Positions 30,763 through 38,547 of a stretch of 38,547 nt of DNA are shown one piece after another (within the stretch, counting starts at the first letter, position 1; each line of letters begins with the position of its first letter). A program made the position numbers and the translations under genes. The notes under the pieces were generated by a model. That model ran no database searches, was not told the origin of the DNA, and saw only the letters and a program-made list of their open reading frames with translations. The stretch is from assembly GCA_019232625.1 (NCBI GenBank), contig JAFANP010000015.1:1-38547 (forward strand), in the 5' to 3' direction. Origin of the DNA: Alphaproteobacteria bacterium (GTDB lineage: Bacteria; Pseudomonadota; Alphaproteobacteria; Sphingomonadales; Sphingomonadaceae).

Positions 30763-31086
30763 CTAGGCGCTCGGGGCGCCGCGCTCAAGCCTGGCCGCGA
30801 GGCGCTCGATCCGATCGGCGAGCCGATCCAGCGCCTCGGCGACGGAGGGGTCGGGCCGCGCCTCCACCGGTGGCGCGCCGCCGGCGCGGCGATCCTTGAT
30901 CTCGTCGGCGAGGAGGAGCGAGGCGAAGAGCAATTGACGGACCTCGCTGAGGCTGCCCAGCGCCGCGGCGGCGTCCTGGGCCTTGCCGTCGACGATGGCG
31001 GCGACCGAGCGCAGATGCTCCTCCTCGCCGTCTCGGCAGGTCACGGTATAGCGGCGGGCCGCGATCTCGACGTCGACATTGGCCAT
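30763..31086 (-). CDS. zapA: cell division protein ZapA
   Basis: ZapA cross-links FtsZ filaments at the division ring. The 107-residue protein has the globular N-terminal domain MANVDVEIAARRYTVTCRDGEEEHLRSVAAIVDGK, with the conserved Y-x-V-x-C..E-E-x-L-R pattern. A long helix follows (LLFASLLLADEIKDRRAG.., then VAEALDRLADRIERLAARLE), the coiled-coil dimer or tetramer stalk. The start ATG overlaps the stop of the small upstream coiled-coil gene in TGATG, so the two are coupled. 6S RNA and folate genes follow. Confidence 0.93.
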   Translation of the reverse strand: MANVDVEIAARRYTVTCRDGEEEHLRSVAAIVDGKAQDAAAALGSLSEVRQLLFASLLLADEIKDRRAGGAPPVEARPDPSVAEALDRLADRIERLAARLERGAPSA

Positions 31087-31283
31087 CAGTCGGAGTCCGC
31101 CGAGGCAAGCAGGCGGTCGATGCGGGCGATCGCCTGCTCGACCTTGCCCTTCAGCGTCTCGTGGGCGCGGCGCAGCTCGCCATCCGCGGGCCCCGGGGCG
31201 GGCGAGCGATCGGCCGCCGCCTCGAGCCTGGCGAGCGCCCGCTCGATACGCCCCACTGCCGCAAGCACCCTCTCGTCCCCCAT
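31086..31283 (-). CDS. short coiled-coil protein upstream of zapA, 65 aa
   Basis: MGDERVLAAVGRIERALARLEAAADRS is followed by a second heptad-rich helix, LRRAHETLKGKVEQAIARIDRLLASADSD. Hydrophobic a/d positions are regular across both halves, separated by a Pro/Ala turn, so an antiparallel helical hairpin or dimer is likely. It overlaps zapA in TGATG and is the first gene of this group. Partnership with ZapA in division is inferred only from coupling; similar short proteins stand beside zapA in other sphingomonads, as I recall. It belongs to no named family that I can name with certainty. Confidence 0.8.
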   Translation of the reverse strand: MGDERVLAAVGRIERALARLEAAADRSPAPGPADGELRRAHETLKGKVEQAIARIDRLLASADSD

Positions 31284-31439
31284 CGGCCGAGCATAGCATG
31301 GGTTGGGAGGAGAGGAAATCCGGCGGTTCCCGGACCCGCTCATAGCCGGTCGCGGCGAGGATCGAACCGAGGGAATACGGTATTGCGAAGCATCGGGATG
31401 TGATGAAAAGCATCGTGTTTTCAGAGGGTTGTTGGGATC

Positions 31440-32303
31440 GTGGTGGTGCGCCGATACGGGCGGGCGTTGCTGGCGGCGCTGTTCGCCCTGTTCGCGGCAA
31501 TGACTCTGAGCAGCCGGCTCCTGCCGGCGCAGCCCGCGCCCCTGCCGGCGACGATCGCCGACGCCTGGAGGCCGGAGCTTGCGCGGGTGCGCAGCGTCGC
31601 CGAGGCGGAGCGCATCCTGCCCGCCTATGTCGCCCACGAGACGGGATCGCGGGAGCGCCGCACCGCCGCCGCCGTCGACCGCTTCCTTCGCGACCGCTTC
31701 TTCCACGGCGCCTCGGAGATCAGCTGGCAGGAGAATTGGGTCGCCCGCCTGGCCGGACTGGCCTGGCTCAACCTGCGCATCCCGGTGCGGCCGGACTCGA
31801 TCCTGCAGCACCGGCGCGCGCTCTGCAGCCAGCAGTCGATCGTGTTCATGGAGCTGCTGCGGCGGCAGGGCATCGCCTCCGGCGCGGTGCTGATGCGCTG
31901 GCCTTCGGCGGATCCCGCCTCCCGCGGCCATCTCGCCGTGGCCGCCCGGGTCGACGGGCAATGGCTGTTCTACGATCCCGACCAGGAAGCGAGGCAGGTC
32001 GGAGTCCCGCTCGATCGGGTGATCGACGGAAGCGCGCTGCCGCGGCTCTACCGGCACAAGCCGGCGCTGCTCGCCGGAGCCCGCTGGGCGGCGCGGCACG
32101 GCGCCATCCGGCTCGCGCACGTCAACGCCGACCCCGCGCCGCGCGGCGGGCTGTTCGAGCGATGGACTGAGTGGCTCAGCGCCTATGGCTGGCTGGCGCT
32201 GGCGCTGGCGCTGGCGCTGGTCGCCCCGGCCTCGGCGAGGCTGCGCTTCGCCGCCGGCGCGCGGCCGGCCCGGCCGGCCCTCCGCCTCATGCTGCCGCTG
32301 TGA
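31440..32303 (+). CDS. transglutaminase-like membrane-anchored protein, 287 aa
   Basis: GTG at 31440 begins with an N-terminal membrane helix (ALLAALFALFAAMTL). The cysteine-protease-like triad of transglutaminase-core proteins can be aligned: Cys129 in RALCSQQSIVFMELLRRQGI, His164 in GHLAVAARVDGQW and Asp179 in LFYDPD. A C-terminal helix (WLSAYGWLALALALALVAPASA) gives a second anchor, so the enzyme-like domain should be periplasmic between two helices. The substrate is unknown; peptidase or cross-linking are options. The second helix is partly coded by four GGCGCT hexamers. The gene is divergent from the zapA group and 96 bp before tkt. Confidence 0.8.
   Translation: MVVRRYGRALLAALFALFAAMTLSSRLLPAQPAPLPATIADAWRPELARVRSVAEAERILPAYVAHETGSRERRTAAAVDRFLRDRFFHGASEISWQENWVARLAGLAWLNLRIPVRPDSILQHRRALCSQQSIVFMELLRRQGIASGAVLMRWPSADPASRGHLAVAARVDGQWLFYDPDQEARQVGVPLDRVIDGSALPRLYRHKPALLAGARWAARHGAIRLAHVNADPAPRGGLFERWTEWLSAYGWLALALALALVAPASARLRFAAGARPARPALRLMLPL
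32195..32218 (+). repeat. (GGCGCT)4 hexamer tandem repeat inside the transglutaminase-like gene
   Basis: Four perfect copies code the Ala-Leu repeats in the C-terminal membrane helix. Loss or gain of a unit keeps frame and would change helix length by two residues. Confidence 0.9.
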
Positions 32304-32399
32304 GGGAGCGGCGCCGCGGTTGACGCGCGGCTTGGCGCCGATAAAGGGGGCGGCGAGCCGGGATCGTCCGAGTCCCGAGGCCTTCCGCAAGGGATCCGA

Positions 32400-34385
32400 A
32401 TGGCTGCCGCCGACAAGAGACTGCTCGCCAACGCCATCCGGGCCCTGGCGATGGATGCGGTCCAGGCGGCGAACAGCGGCCATCCCGGCATGCCGATGGG
32501 CATGGCCGACGTCGCCACGATCCTGTGGACCGAATATCTGAAGCACGATCCCGCCGACCCGGCCTGGCACGACCGCGACCGCTTCGTGCTCTCGGCCGGG
32601 CACGGCTCGATGCTGCTCTACGCCCTGCTCCACCTCACCGGCTACGAGCGGCCGACGATCGAGGACATTCGCGGCTTCCGCCAGCTCGGCAGCCCGTGCG
32701 CCGGCCATCCGGAGAATTTCCTGCTCGCCGGCGTCGAGGCGACCACCGGGCCGCTCGGCCAGGGCTTCGGCATGGCGGTGGGGATGGCGATCGCCGAGCG
32801 CCACCTCAACGCCGTGTTCGGCGACGAGCTGGTCGACCATCGCACCTGGACGATCGCCGGCGACGGCGACCTCATGGAGGGGATCAACCACGAGGCGGCG
32901 GGCTTGGCGGGGCATCTCGGCCTCGGGCGGCTGATCGCCTTCTGGGACGACAACAAGATCACCATCGACGGCGCGACCGCCCTTTCGACCTCGGAGGACA
33001 TAGCGGCGCGCTACGCCGCCTACGGCTGGCACGTCGTGCGCTGCGACGGGCACGATTTCGCCGACATCCGCCGCGCGATCGACGAGGCGCTGGCCGATCC
33101 GCGCCCCTCGCTGGTCGCCTGCCGGACGATCATCGGCTGGGGCGCGCCGAACAAGCAGGGCACGTCGGCGACCCACGGCGCCGCGCTCGGCGCCGAGGAG
33201 GTGGCGGCGGCGCGCAAGCAGCTGGTGTGGGACAGCGCGCCGTTCGACATACCGGCGCCGATCCTTTCCGCCTGGCGGAGCGCCGGCGGACGCGGCGCCG
33301 AGGCGCACGAGGCGTGGCGCGCCCGGCTCGCCGCGAGTCCGCGACGGGACGAGCTCGTCCGCCGCATGGAGGGACGCCTGCCGGCGGACACGGGCCTCGA
33401 GGCGTGGCTCGACCGGCTCGCCGAGGCGCCGCAGAAGATCGCCACCCGCAAGGCCTCCGAGCTGGCACTGGAGGCGATCAACGCCGCGGTGCCGGAGACG
33501 CTGGGCGGCTCGGCGGACCTTACCGGTTCGAACAACACCAAGACCAAGACGCAGGCGCCGCTCACCAAAGAGGATTATTCGGGCCGCTATATCTACTTCG
33601 GCATCCGCGAGTTCGGAATGGCGGCGGCTCTAAACGGCATGGCATTGCACGGCGGCGTTATCCCCTATGGGGGAACCTTCCTGGTGTTTTCCGATTATTG
33701 CCGCCCGGCCATTCGCCTCGCCGCCCTCCAGCAGGCGCCGGCGATCTTCGTGATGACCCACGATTCGATCGGCCTCGGCGAGGACGGGCCGACGCACCAG
33801 CCGGTCGAGCATCTGACCAGCCTGCGCCTGATCCCGAACCTGGCGGTCCATCGGCCCGCCGACGCGGTCGAGACGGCGGAATGCTGGGCGCTGGCGCTGG
33901 CGCGGCGCGACGGACCGTCGCTGCTCGCTTTGACCCGCCAGAACCTGCCCCAGCTGCGGTCGGAGCGCAGCGCGGAGAACCTCTGCGCGCGGGGCGCCTA
34001 CCGGCTGCGGGCGGCGGCGGCGCCGCGCCGGGCGGTGCTGATCGCGACCGGCTCCGAGGTGGAGGTGGCGGTCGCCGTCGCCGACGCGCTGGAGGCGCAA
34101 GGGATAGGCGCCGACGTCGTGTCGATGCCCTGCTGGTCGCTGTTCGACGCGCAGGACGAGGCCTACCGGTCCGATCTGCTGCCCGCCGACCTCCTCAAGG
34201 TCTCGATCGAGGCGGGCACGACGCTGGGGTGGGAGCGTTATGTCGGCCCGGGCGGGCTCGCCGTCGGGCTCGACCGTTTCGGCGCGTCGGCGCCGGCGGA
34301 GGATCTTTTCAGGCGCTTCGGCTTCACCGCCGAGGCGATCGCGCCGCGGGTCCTGGCGGCTTTGGATAGTCGCCGTTCGGGCTGA
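32400..34385 (+). CDS. tkt: transketolase
   Basis: Transketolase moves two-carbon units between sugar phosphates in the pentose phosphate pathway with thiamine diphosphate. The 661-residue product, of normal length, has the N-terminal [24 protein letters not shown], the ThDP/metal motif [32 protein letters not shown], the Pyr domain [27 protein letters not shown], and the C-terminal [11 protein letters not shown] domain. The final residues DSRRSG and the TGA stop are encoded by an inverted repeat (34373-34454). The gene opens the carbon cluster tkt-gap-pgk, consistent with linked glycolysis, gluconeogenesis and pentose phosphate flow. Confidence 0.97.
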   Translation: MAAADKRLLANAIRALAMDAVQAANSGHPGMPMGMADVATILWTEYLKHDPADPAWHDRDRFVLSAGHGSMLLYALLHLTGYERPTIEDIRGFRQLGSPCAGHPENFLLAGVEATTGPLGQGFGMAVGMAIAERHLNAVFGDELVDHRTWTIAGDGDLMEGINHEAAGLAGHLGLGRLIAFWDDNKITIDGATALSTSEDIAARYAAYGWHVVRCDGHDFADIRRAIDEALADPRPSLVACRTIIGWGAPNKQGTSATHGAALGAEEVAAARKQLVWDSAPFDIPAPILSAWRSAGGRGAEAHEAWRARLAASPRRDELVRRMEGRLPADTGLEAWLDRLAEAPQKIATRKASELALEAINAAVPETLGGSADLTGSNNTKTKTQAPLTKEDYSGRYIYFGIREFGMAAALNGMALHGGVIPYGGTFLVFSDYCRPAIRLAALQQAPAIFVMTHDSIGLGEDGPTHQPVEHLTSLRLIPNLAVHRPADAVETAECWALALARRDGPSLLALTRQNLPQLRSERSAENLCARGAYRLRAAAAPRRAVLIATGSEVEVAVAVADALEAQGIGADVVSMPCWSLFDAQDEAYRSDLLPADLLKVSIEAGTTLGWERYVGPGGLAVGLDRFGASAPAEDLFRRFGFTAEAIAPRVLAALDSRRSG

Positions 34386-34454
34386 GCCTGTCGAAGCCCT
34401 CCCTCGCCGCGGGCGGGGGAAAGGAATGGCCTTCGACCGGCTCGGGCCGAACGG
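34373..34454. repeat. TTCGA-type inverted repeat pair (REPIN-like) at the end of tkt
   Basis: The left arm is CCGTTCGGGCTGAGCCTGTC continuing to 34398, and the right arm 34428-34454 begins GGCCTTCGACCGGCTCGGGC. They are about 85% complementary over 26 bases, with a 29-nt G/C-rich centre. Repeats reading TTCGACAGGCTCAG are common in many sphingomonads. The left arm overlaps tkt and contains its stop codon. Confidence 0.85.
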
Positions 34455-34475
34455 AAGAGGTGAAGGAGTGTTGGA

Positions 34476-35483
34476 ATGACGAGAGTTGCGATCAACGGTT
34501 TCGGCCGCATCGGCCGCCTGGTGGCGCGGGCGCTGCTGCAGAAGCAGGATAGCGGGCTGGAGCTGGTGTCGATCAACGACCTCGCCGACGCGGAATCGAA
34601 CGCGCTCCTGTTCAAGCGGGATTCGGTCCACGGCGCCTATCCCGGCGAGGTGCGTGCCGAGGGCAACGACCTCATCATCGACGGGCGCCGCATCCGCGTC
34701 ACCGCCGAGAAGGACCCGGCCAAGCTCCCCCACGGCGAGAACGGGGTGGAGATCGCGCTCGAATGCACCGGCTTCTTCGCCGAGCGCGACAAGGCCGCGG
34801 CCCATCTCTCCGCCGGCGCGAAGCGGGTGCTGATCTCCGCCCCCGCCAAGGGGGCGGACCTGACCGTGGTCTACGGCGTCAACCACGACAAGCTCACCGC
34901 CGAGCATGTCGTGGTCTCCAACGCGTCCTGCACCACCAACTGCCTCGCCCCGGTGGCGAAGGTGCTGAACGAGGCGATCGGCATCGAGCGCGGCCTGATG
35001 ACGACGATCCACGCCTATACGAACGACCAGCGCATCCTCGACCAGATCCACAAGGACATGCGCCGCGCCCGCGCCGCGGCGATGTCGATGATCCCCACCA
35101 CCACCGGCGCCGCCCGCGCCGTCGGCGAGGTGCTGCCGGAGCTCAAGGGCAAGCTCGACGGCTCCTCGATCCGGGTGCCGACACCCAACGTCAGCGTCAT
35201 CGACCTCACCTTCACTCCGAAGCGCGACACCAGCCTCGACGAGGTGAACGGCGCGCTGCGGGCGGCCTCGGAGAGCGGGCCGCTGAAGGGCATCCTCGCT
35301 TATTCGGAGGAGCCGCTCGTCTCGATCGACTATAACGGCGATCCGGCGAGCTCGACCGTCGACAGCCTCGAGACCGCGGTGCTGGAGGGCAAGCTGGTGC
35401 GCGTCCTCTCCTGGTACGACAACGAATGGGGCTTCTCCAACCGCATGGTCGACACGGCCGGCGCGATGGCGAGGCTGCTGTGA
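34476..35483 (+). CDS. gap: glyceraldehyde-3-phosphate dehydrogenase, type I
   Basis: The 335-residue protein has the NAD-binding start [17 protein letters not shown], the catalytic Cys152 in [13 protein letters not shown], and His179 in TTIHAYTND, which polarises the thiol. [25 protein letters not shown] and the C-terminal [15 protein letters not shown] complete the enzyme. It oxidises glyceraldehyde 3-phosphate to 1,3-bisphosphoglycerate in the cytosol. AAGGAG lies 7-8 nt before the ATG. Only 43 bp separate its stop from pgk, so they are likely co-transcribed. Confidence 0.97.
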   Translation: MTRVAINGFGRIGRLVARALLQKQDSGLELVSINDLADAESNALLFKRDSVHGAYPGEVRAEGNDLIIDGRRIRVTAEKDPAKLPHGENGVEIALECTGFFAERDKAAAHLSAGAKRVLISAPAKGADLTVVYGVNHDKLTAEHVVVSNASCTTNCLAPVAKVLNEAIGIERGLMTTIHAYTNDQRILDQIHKDMRRARAAAMSMIPTTTGAARAVGEVLPELKGKLDGSSIRVPTPNVSVIDLTFTPKRDTSLDEVNGALRAASESGPLKGILAYSEEPLVSIDYNGDPASSTVDSLETAVLEGKLVRVLSWYDNEWGFSNRMVDTAGAMARLL

Positions 35484-35484
35484 G

Positions 35485-35516
35485 CCCCCAGCCCTTTCCT
35501 TGCAGGGAGGGGAGGA
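35485..35516 (+). promoter_or_regulatory. pgk ribosome-binding region derived from a decayed palindrome repeat
   Basis: CCCCCAGCCCTTTCCTTGCAG followed by GGAGGGGAGGAG aligns to CCCCCAGCCCCTCCCTGCGTGCAGGGAGGGG (14408-14438). There are a few substitutions and a 4-base deletion at the centre. The remaining G-rich right arm supplies the Shine-Dalgarno region of pgk. Confidence 0.65.
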
Positions 35517-35526
35517 GATGGAGCGA

Positions 35527-36714
35527 ATGACGAAGTTTCGGACCCTCGACGATATCGGCGACGTCGCCGGCAAGCGGGTTCTGGTCCGCGAGGATTTGAA
35601 CGTGCCGATGCAGGACGGGCGCGTCACCGACGACACGCGGCTGAGGGCGACGCTGCCGACCGTCACCGAGCTGGCGGACCGGGGCGCCATCGTCCTTCTC
35701 CTCGCCCATTTCGGCCGGCCGAAGGCGCCGAGCCCGGAATATTCCCTCGCCCTCCTCACCGCCCCGTACGAGGCGGTGCTCGGGCGGCCGGTGAGCTATG
35801 TCGACTGGGAGGTGGCGGACGAGAATGTCGCCATGCTCCGGCCGGGCGACGTCGCCATCCTCGAGAATACGCGCTTCTTCGGCGGCGAGGAGAAGAACGA
35901 CCCGGCGGTGGTGGAGCGGTTCGCCAGGCTGGGCGACCTCTACGTCAACGACGCCTTCTCGGCCGCTCACCGCGCCCACGCCTCGACCGAGGGGTTGGCG
36001 CACCGCCTGCCGGCCTTTGCGGGACGGGCGATGGAGGCCGAGCTCAAGGCCCTGGAAAAGGCGCTCGGCGCGCCCGAGAGGCCGGTCGCCGCGGTGGTCG
36101 GCGGCGCCAAGGTCTCGACCAAGCTCGAAGTGCTCCGCCACCTCGTCGCCAAGGTCGACCATCTGATCATCGGCGGCGGCATGGCCAACACCTTCCTCGC
36201 CGCGCGCGGCGTCGACGTCGGCAAGTCGCTTTGCGAGCACGACCTGACCGGGATCGCCCTGGAGATACTCGACGCGGCGGAGGCGGCGCGCTGCACCGTC
36301 CATCTCCCCTACGACGTCGTCGTGGCGAAGGAATTCGCCCCCGACCCGCCGTCGCTTCGCACCTGCAACGTCCACGAGGTGGCGCGGGACGAGATGATCC
36401 TCGACGTCGGACCCGCCGCCGTCGAGGCGCTGGCGGACGTGCTCAAGACCTGCCGCACCCTGGTCTGGAACGGCCCGCTCGGGGCCTTCGAGACGCCGCC
36501 CTTCGACCGCGCCACCGTCCAGCTGGCGCGGACCGCCGCGGCGCTGACCGAGGCGGGCCAGCTCGTCTCGGTGGCGGGCGGCGGCGACACGGTGGCGGCG
36601 CTCAACCATGCCGGCGTCGCTGACGGCTTCACCTTCGTCTCCACCGCCGGCGGCGCCTTCCTCGAATGGATGGAGGGCAAGGAGCTGCCTGGGGTGAAGG
36701 CTCTGGAATCCTGA
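35527..36714 (+). CDS. pgk: phosphoglycerate kinase
   Basis: It transfers phosphate between 1,3-bisphosphoglycerate and ADP. The 395-residue product has the PGK signature [25 protein letters not shown], the substrate-binding [28 protein letters not shown], and the nucleotide-binding [10 protein letters not shown] and GGGDTVAAL. Two ATGs are possible: 35518 touches the GGAGGAG and has no spacing, while 35527 (MTKFRTLDD) has usable spacing and matches relatives, so I choose 35527. The ribosome-binding region comes from a decayed repeat. It is followed by the thioredoxin-like gene 65 bp downstream. Confidence 0.97.
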   Translation: MTKFRTLDDIGDVAGKRVLVREDLNVPMQDGRVTDDTRLRATLPTVTELADRGAIVLLLAHFGRPKAPSPEYSLALLTAPYEAVLGRPVSYVDWEVADENVAMLRPGDVAILENTRFFGGEEKNDPAVVERFARLGDLYVNDAFSAAHRAHASTEGLAHRLPAFAGRAMEAELKALEKALGAPERPVAAVVGGAKVSTKLEVLRHLVAKVDHLIIGGGMANTFLAARGVDVGKSLCEHDLTGIALEILDAAEAARCTVHLPYDVVVAKEFAPDPPSLRTCNVHEVARDEMILDVGPAAVEALADVLKTCRTLVWNGPLGAFETPPFDRATVQLARTAAALTEAGQLVSVAGGGDTVAALNHAGVADGFTFVSTAGGAFLEWMEGKELPGVKALES

Positions 36715-36779
36715 GCCGAATCCCGCTGGACCGGTTCCCTGCTCCAGCCTAGGCTCGGCGCAAACCAGGGGGGCCGGGC

Positions 36780-37343
36780 ATGAAGTCGCTGTCGCTGTCG
36801 ATCCCGTTGCTCGTCGCCGCCGCACCGGCACCGGCACCGGCACCGGCGCCCGTGCTGGAGACGCGATGGACCCAGGCGGCCGCGCGCGCCTACGTCGCCT
36901 CGCCCGACAAGGCGAAGGGGAAGAGGCAGCTCCCCGAGATCCGCGTCTACGATGCCGGCAACCGCCTCGTCCTGCGCAGCTTCGGCCTCGAGGCAGGGAA
37001 GGTCGGCGCGAGCATCCTCCAGGCGATCCGCAGGCGCACTCCGGTGCGCGGGCCGAGCCTGGCGGAGACGATGGCCGAGCTCGAGACTCGCGACGGCCGG
37101 CCGGCCCTGGGCCAGGCCGAGGGCCGGGCGAAGGTGACGATCGTCGACTATTGGGCCGAGTGGTGCGCGCCCTGCAAGGCGCTGGGCGCGGAGCTCGGCG
37201 CCTGGGCGGCGCGCCAGCCGGCGGGCTACGTCCGGATCGTCCGCGCCGAGACGGACATCATCGCCGCGGAGCGGGCCGCGGGGCGCAAGGTGCTCCACTT
37301 CGTCAAGGGGCCGGACGGCAAGCTCACCAAGGTGGACGACTAG
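36780..37343 (+). CDS. exported thioredoxin-like protein, 187 aa
   Basis: The N-terminal MKSLSLSIPLLVAAAPAPAPAPA is a signal peptide followed by an Ala-Pro spacer. An unassigned domain (residues 27-105) precedes a thioredoxin domain with the active site W128-C129-A-P-C132-K. The domain is compact and ends KVLHFVKGPDGKLTKVDD. It should act in the periplasm, either in disulfide exchange or with a single partner. Its position between pgk and fbaB is a departure from the usual tight glycolytic order. The Ala-Pro spacer is coded by a GCACCG hexamer repeat. GGGGGG lies 7 nt before the ATG. Confidence 0.88.
   Translation: MKSLSLSIPLLVAAAPAPAPAPAPVLETRWTQAAARAYVASPDKAKGKRQLPEIRVYDAGNRLVLRSFGLEAGKVGASILQAIRRRTPVRGPSLAETMAELETRDGRPALGQAEGRAKVTIVDYWAEWCAPCKALGAELGAWAARQPAGYVRIVRAETDIIAAERAAGRKVLHFVKGPDGKLTKVDD
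36822..36845 (+). repeat. (GCACCG)4 hexamer tandem repeat
   Basis: Four perfect copies code the Ala-Pro run after the signal peptide of the thioredoxin-like protein; GCGCC follows. Changes in copy number would keep frame and vary only spacer length. Confidence 0.92.
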
Positions 37344-37382
37344 CCCCTGGCCCGCGGGACCGCGACCGCGCCGGGCGCTAAT

Positions 37383-37434
37383 GGGGACAGTAACTATTTG
37401 TCCGGGAAAGGCCGGACAAATAGTTACTGTCCCC
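37383..37434. repeat. GGGGACA/TGTCCCC long hairpin (23-bp perfect arms)
   Basis: The arm GGGGACAGTAACTATTTGTC continues to 37405 and is perfectly repeated in inverted orientation at 37412-37434, with a 6-nt loop GAAAGG. It starts 40 nt after the thioredoxin-like gene stop. The AT-rich arm contrasts with the GC-rich surroundings. The edges match the hairpins at 5081 and 5970. It is of the form linked elsewhere to REP-associated tyrosine transposases. Confidence 0.95.
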
Positions 37435-37542
37435 TTCTCGCGGACGGGGAGGATCGGGCGGCGGTCGTCCGTTCGCGGCGTTGCTCCCTGCGGGCGGCTG
37501 GTTTAGGGCCGCCCGCAATCCACCACCGCACAGGGACCAACG

Positions 37543-38454
37543 ATGAGCATCACGCCGGCCGTCAAAGCCATCCTCGCCAATTACGAGAGCGACAATCCCG
37601 GGACCAAGGCGAACCTCGCCCGTATCCTGATGCAGGGGCGGCTCGGCGGCACGGGCAAGCTCATCATCCTCCCCGTCGACCAGGGCTTCGAGCACGGCCC
37701 CGGCCGCAGCTTCGCGATGAACGAGCCGGCTTACGACCCGCATTACCATTATCAGCTGGCGATCGACGCCGGCCTCAGCGCCTATGCGGCGCCCCTCGGC
37801 GCGTTGGAGGCCGGGGCCGACACTTTCGCCGGGCAGATCCCGCTCATCCTCAAGATCAACAGCTCGAACAGCTGGGCGACGCGCAAGGACCAGGCCGTAA
37901 CCGGCGGCATAGACGATGCGCTGCGGCTCGGCTGCTCGGCGATCGGCTTCACCACCTATCCCGGCTCCGAGGACAATCTGGAGCTGATCGAGGAGATCCG
38001 AGAACTTTCCGCCGAGGCGAAGTCGGTCGGCATCGCGACGGTGATCTGGGCCTATCCGCGCGGCGGCGACATCTCCAAGGAGGGCGAGCTGGCGCTCGAC
38101 GTCACCGCCTATGGCGCGCACATGGCGGCTTTGCTCGGGGCGCACATCATCAAGGTGAAGCTGCCGTCCGCCCATATCGAGCAGAAGGAGGCGCAGAAGC
38201 CCTATGAAGGCGACCGGTCGAACCAGGCCGACCGGGTGCGCCACATCGTCCAGTCCTGCTTCAACGGCCGCCGCATGGTGGTCTTTTCGGGCGGCGCTGC
38301 AAAGGGCGCCGACGCCGTCTTCCAGGACGCGCGCGATATCCGCGACGGCGGCGGCAACGGCTCGATCATCGGCCGCAACGCCTTCCAGCGCCCGCGTGAG
38401 GAGGCGATGGCGATGCTCGACAAGCTGGTCCGCATCTACAAGGGCGAGGAGTGA
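37543..38454 (+). CDS. fbaB: class I fructose-bisphosphate aldolase (FbaB/DhnA family)
   Basis: The 303-residue protein is of the archaeal-type, Schiff-base (metal-free) aldolase family. GKLIILPVDQGFEHGPGRSFAMNEPAYDP is the start of the barrel; APLGALEAG, VIWAYPRGG, and the lysine-bearing strand AHIIKVKLPSAHIEQ, containing the Schiff-base Lys, follow. GRRMVVFSGGAAKGAD and GGGNGSIIGRNAFQRP bind phosphate. It splits or forms fructose 1,6-bisphosphate, closing the tkt-gap-pgk set. GGGA lies 8 nt before the ATG. The last bases GTGA overlap the next start, a coupled arrangement. Confidence 0.95.
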   Translation: MSITPAVKAILANYESDNPGTKANLARILMQGRLGGTGKLIILPVDQGFEHGPGRSFAMNEPAYDPHYHYQLAIDAGLSAYAAPLGALEAGADTFAGQIPLILKINSSNSWATRKDQAVTGGIDDALRLGCSAIGFTTYPGSEDNLELIEEIRELSAEAKSVGIATVIWAYPRGGDISKEGELALDVTAYGAHMAALLGAHIIKVKLPSAHIEQKEAQKPYEGDRSNQADRVRHIVQSCFNGRRMVVFSGGAAKGADAVFQDARDIRDGGGNGSIIGRNAFQRPREEAMAMLDKLVRIYKGEE

Positions 38455-38547
38455 GCGAGCCGGGGCTCGGCGGCGGCGAAGACGGCGGCGTCGGCCTCGA
38501 TCCGGGCTTCGCCGCGCGCTTCGAGCACGCCCCGCGGCCCGCGGCGC
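38451..38547 (+). CDS. 5' end of a gene coupled to fbaB (truncated by window)
   Basis: GTG at 38451 overlaps the fbaB stop in GTGA, and the frame stays open to the window end. The visible start reads MSEPGLGGGEDGGVGLDPGF and then AARFEHAPRPAA. No family can be recognised from 32 residues. A coupling with fbaB suggests co-expression; thiE is sometimes found here in relatives, but the visible residues do not identify it. Confidence 0.6.
   Translation, partial: MSEPGLGGGEDGGVGLDPGFAARFEHAPRPAA

Overview
The window comes from a high-GC alphaproteobacterium, most probably order Sphingomonadales. This rests on the gene content, on the link of zapA, a 6S-like RNA and the 5-formyl-THF cyclo-ligase gene, on the tkt-gap-pgk-fbaB cluster, and on small Asn/Thr-rich and Tyr/Gly-rich lipoproteins that I recall as common in sphingomonads. 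Genus cannot be set from the sequence alone. Apart from short palindromic repeats I see no insertion sequence, phage, integrase or CRISPR array.

Layout. 1-4.9 kb: the end of an RTX-type calcium-binding protein, two small exported proteins, lipB, a polytopic membrane protein, a GNAT acetyltransferase, a GST and a small ASCH-like protein. 5-7.8 kb: a RibD/DHFR-like reductase, hemF, a DUF1801 protein and trmL. 8-10.9 kb: the cytochrome bc1 operon petABC. 11-17.8 kb: a Tyr/Gly-rich lipoprotein, a MaoC dehydratase coupled to a type I phosphodiesterase/phosphatase lipoprotein, a VOC protein, ychF, a serine hydrolase, and rplY-pth. 18.6-19.3 kb: a DUF805 protein and tRNA-Leu(CAA).

19.4-28.3 kb holds the most unusual locus: five consecutive minus-strand genes for exported proteins. 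Four are small Ig-like/DUF11 proteins and one is a 1696-residue predicted outer-membrane protein with several periplasmic Ig-like domains and a long beta-barrel. Three members share an N-terminal SNxAT...SNxV module, two share an EF-hand-like calcium loop, and all four small members end in the same beta-strand motif. I infer a surface fibre or adhesin export system that is, as far as I can tell, uncharacterised.

28.5-38.5 kb: an AI-2E family transporter, tRNA-Asp(GTC), a compact minus-strand cell-division/folate group (coiled-coil gene, zapA, 6S-like RNA, cyclo-ligase, DUF2842), a transglutaminase-like membrane protein, and the central carbon cluster tkt-gap-pgk-trx-like-fbaB with a coupled downstream gene cut by the window end.

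The second unusual layer is a mosaic of short palindromic repeats between genes. There are at least four families: a 20-bp GC-rich palindrome often paired into about 106-bp inverted composites, a GTCACGTGAC palindrome that reaches a perfect 46 bp, hairpins bounded by GGGGACA/TGTCCCC, and a TTCGA-type inverted pair that supplies the tkt stop codon. They lie at gene ends, and one decayed copy apparently provides the pgk ribosome-binding site.
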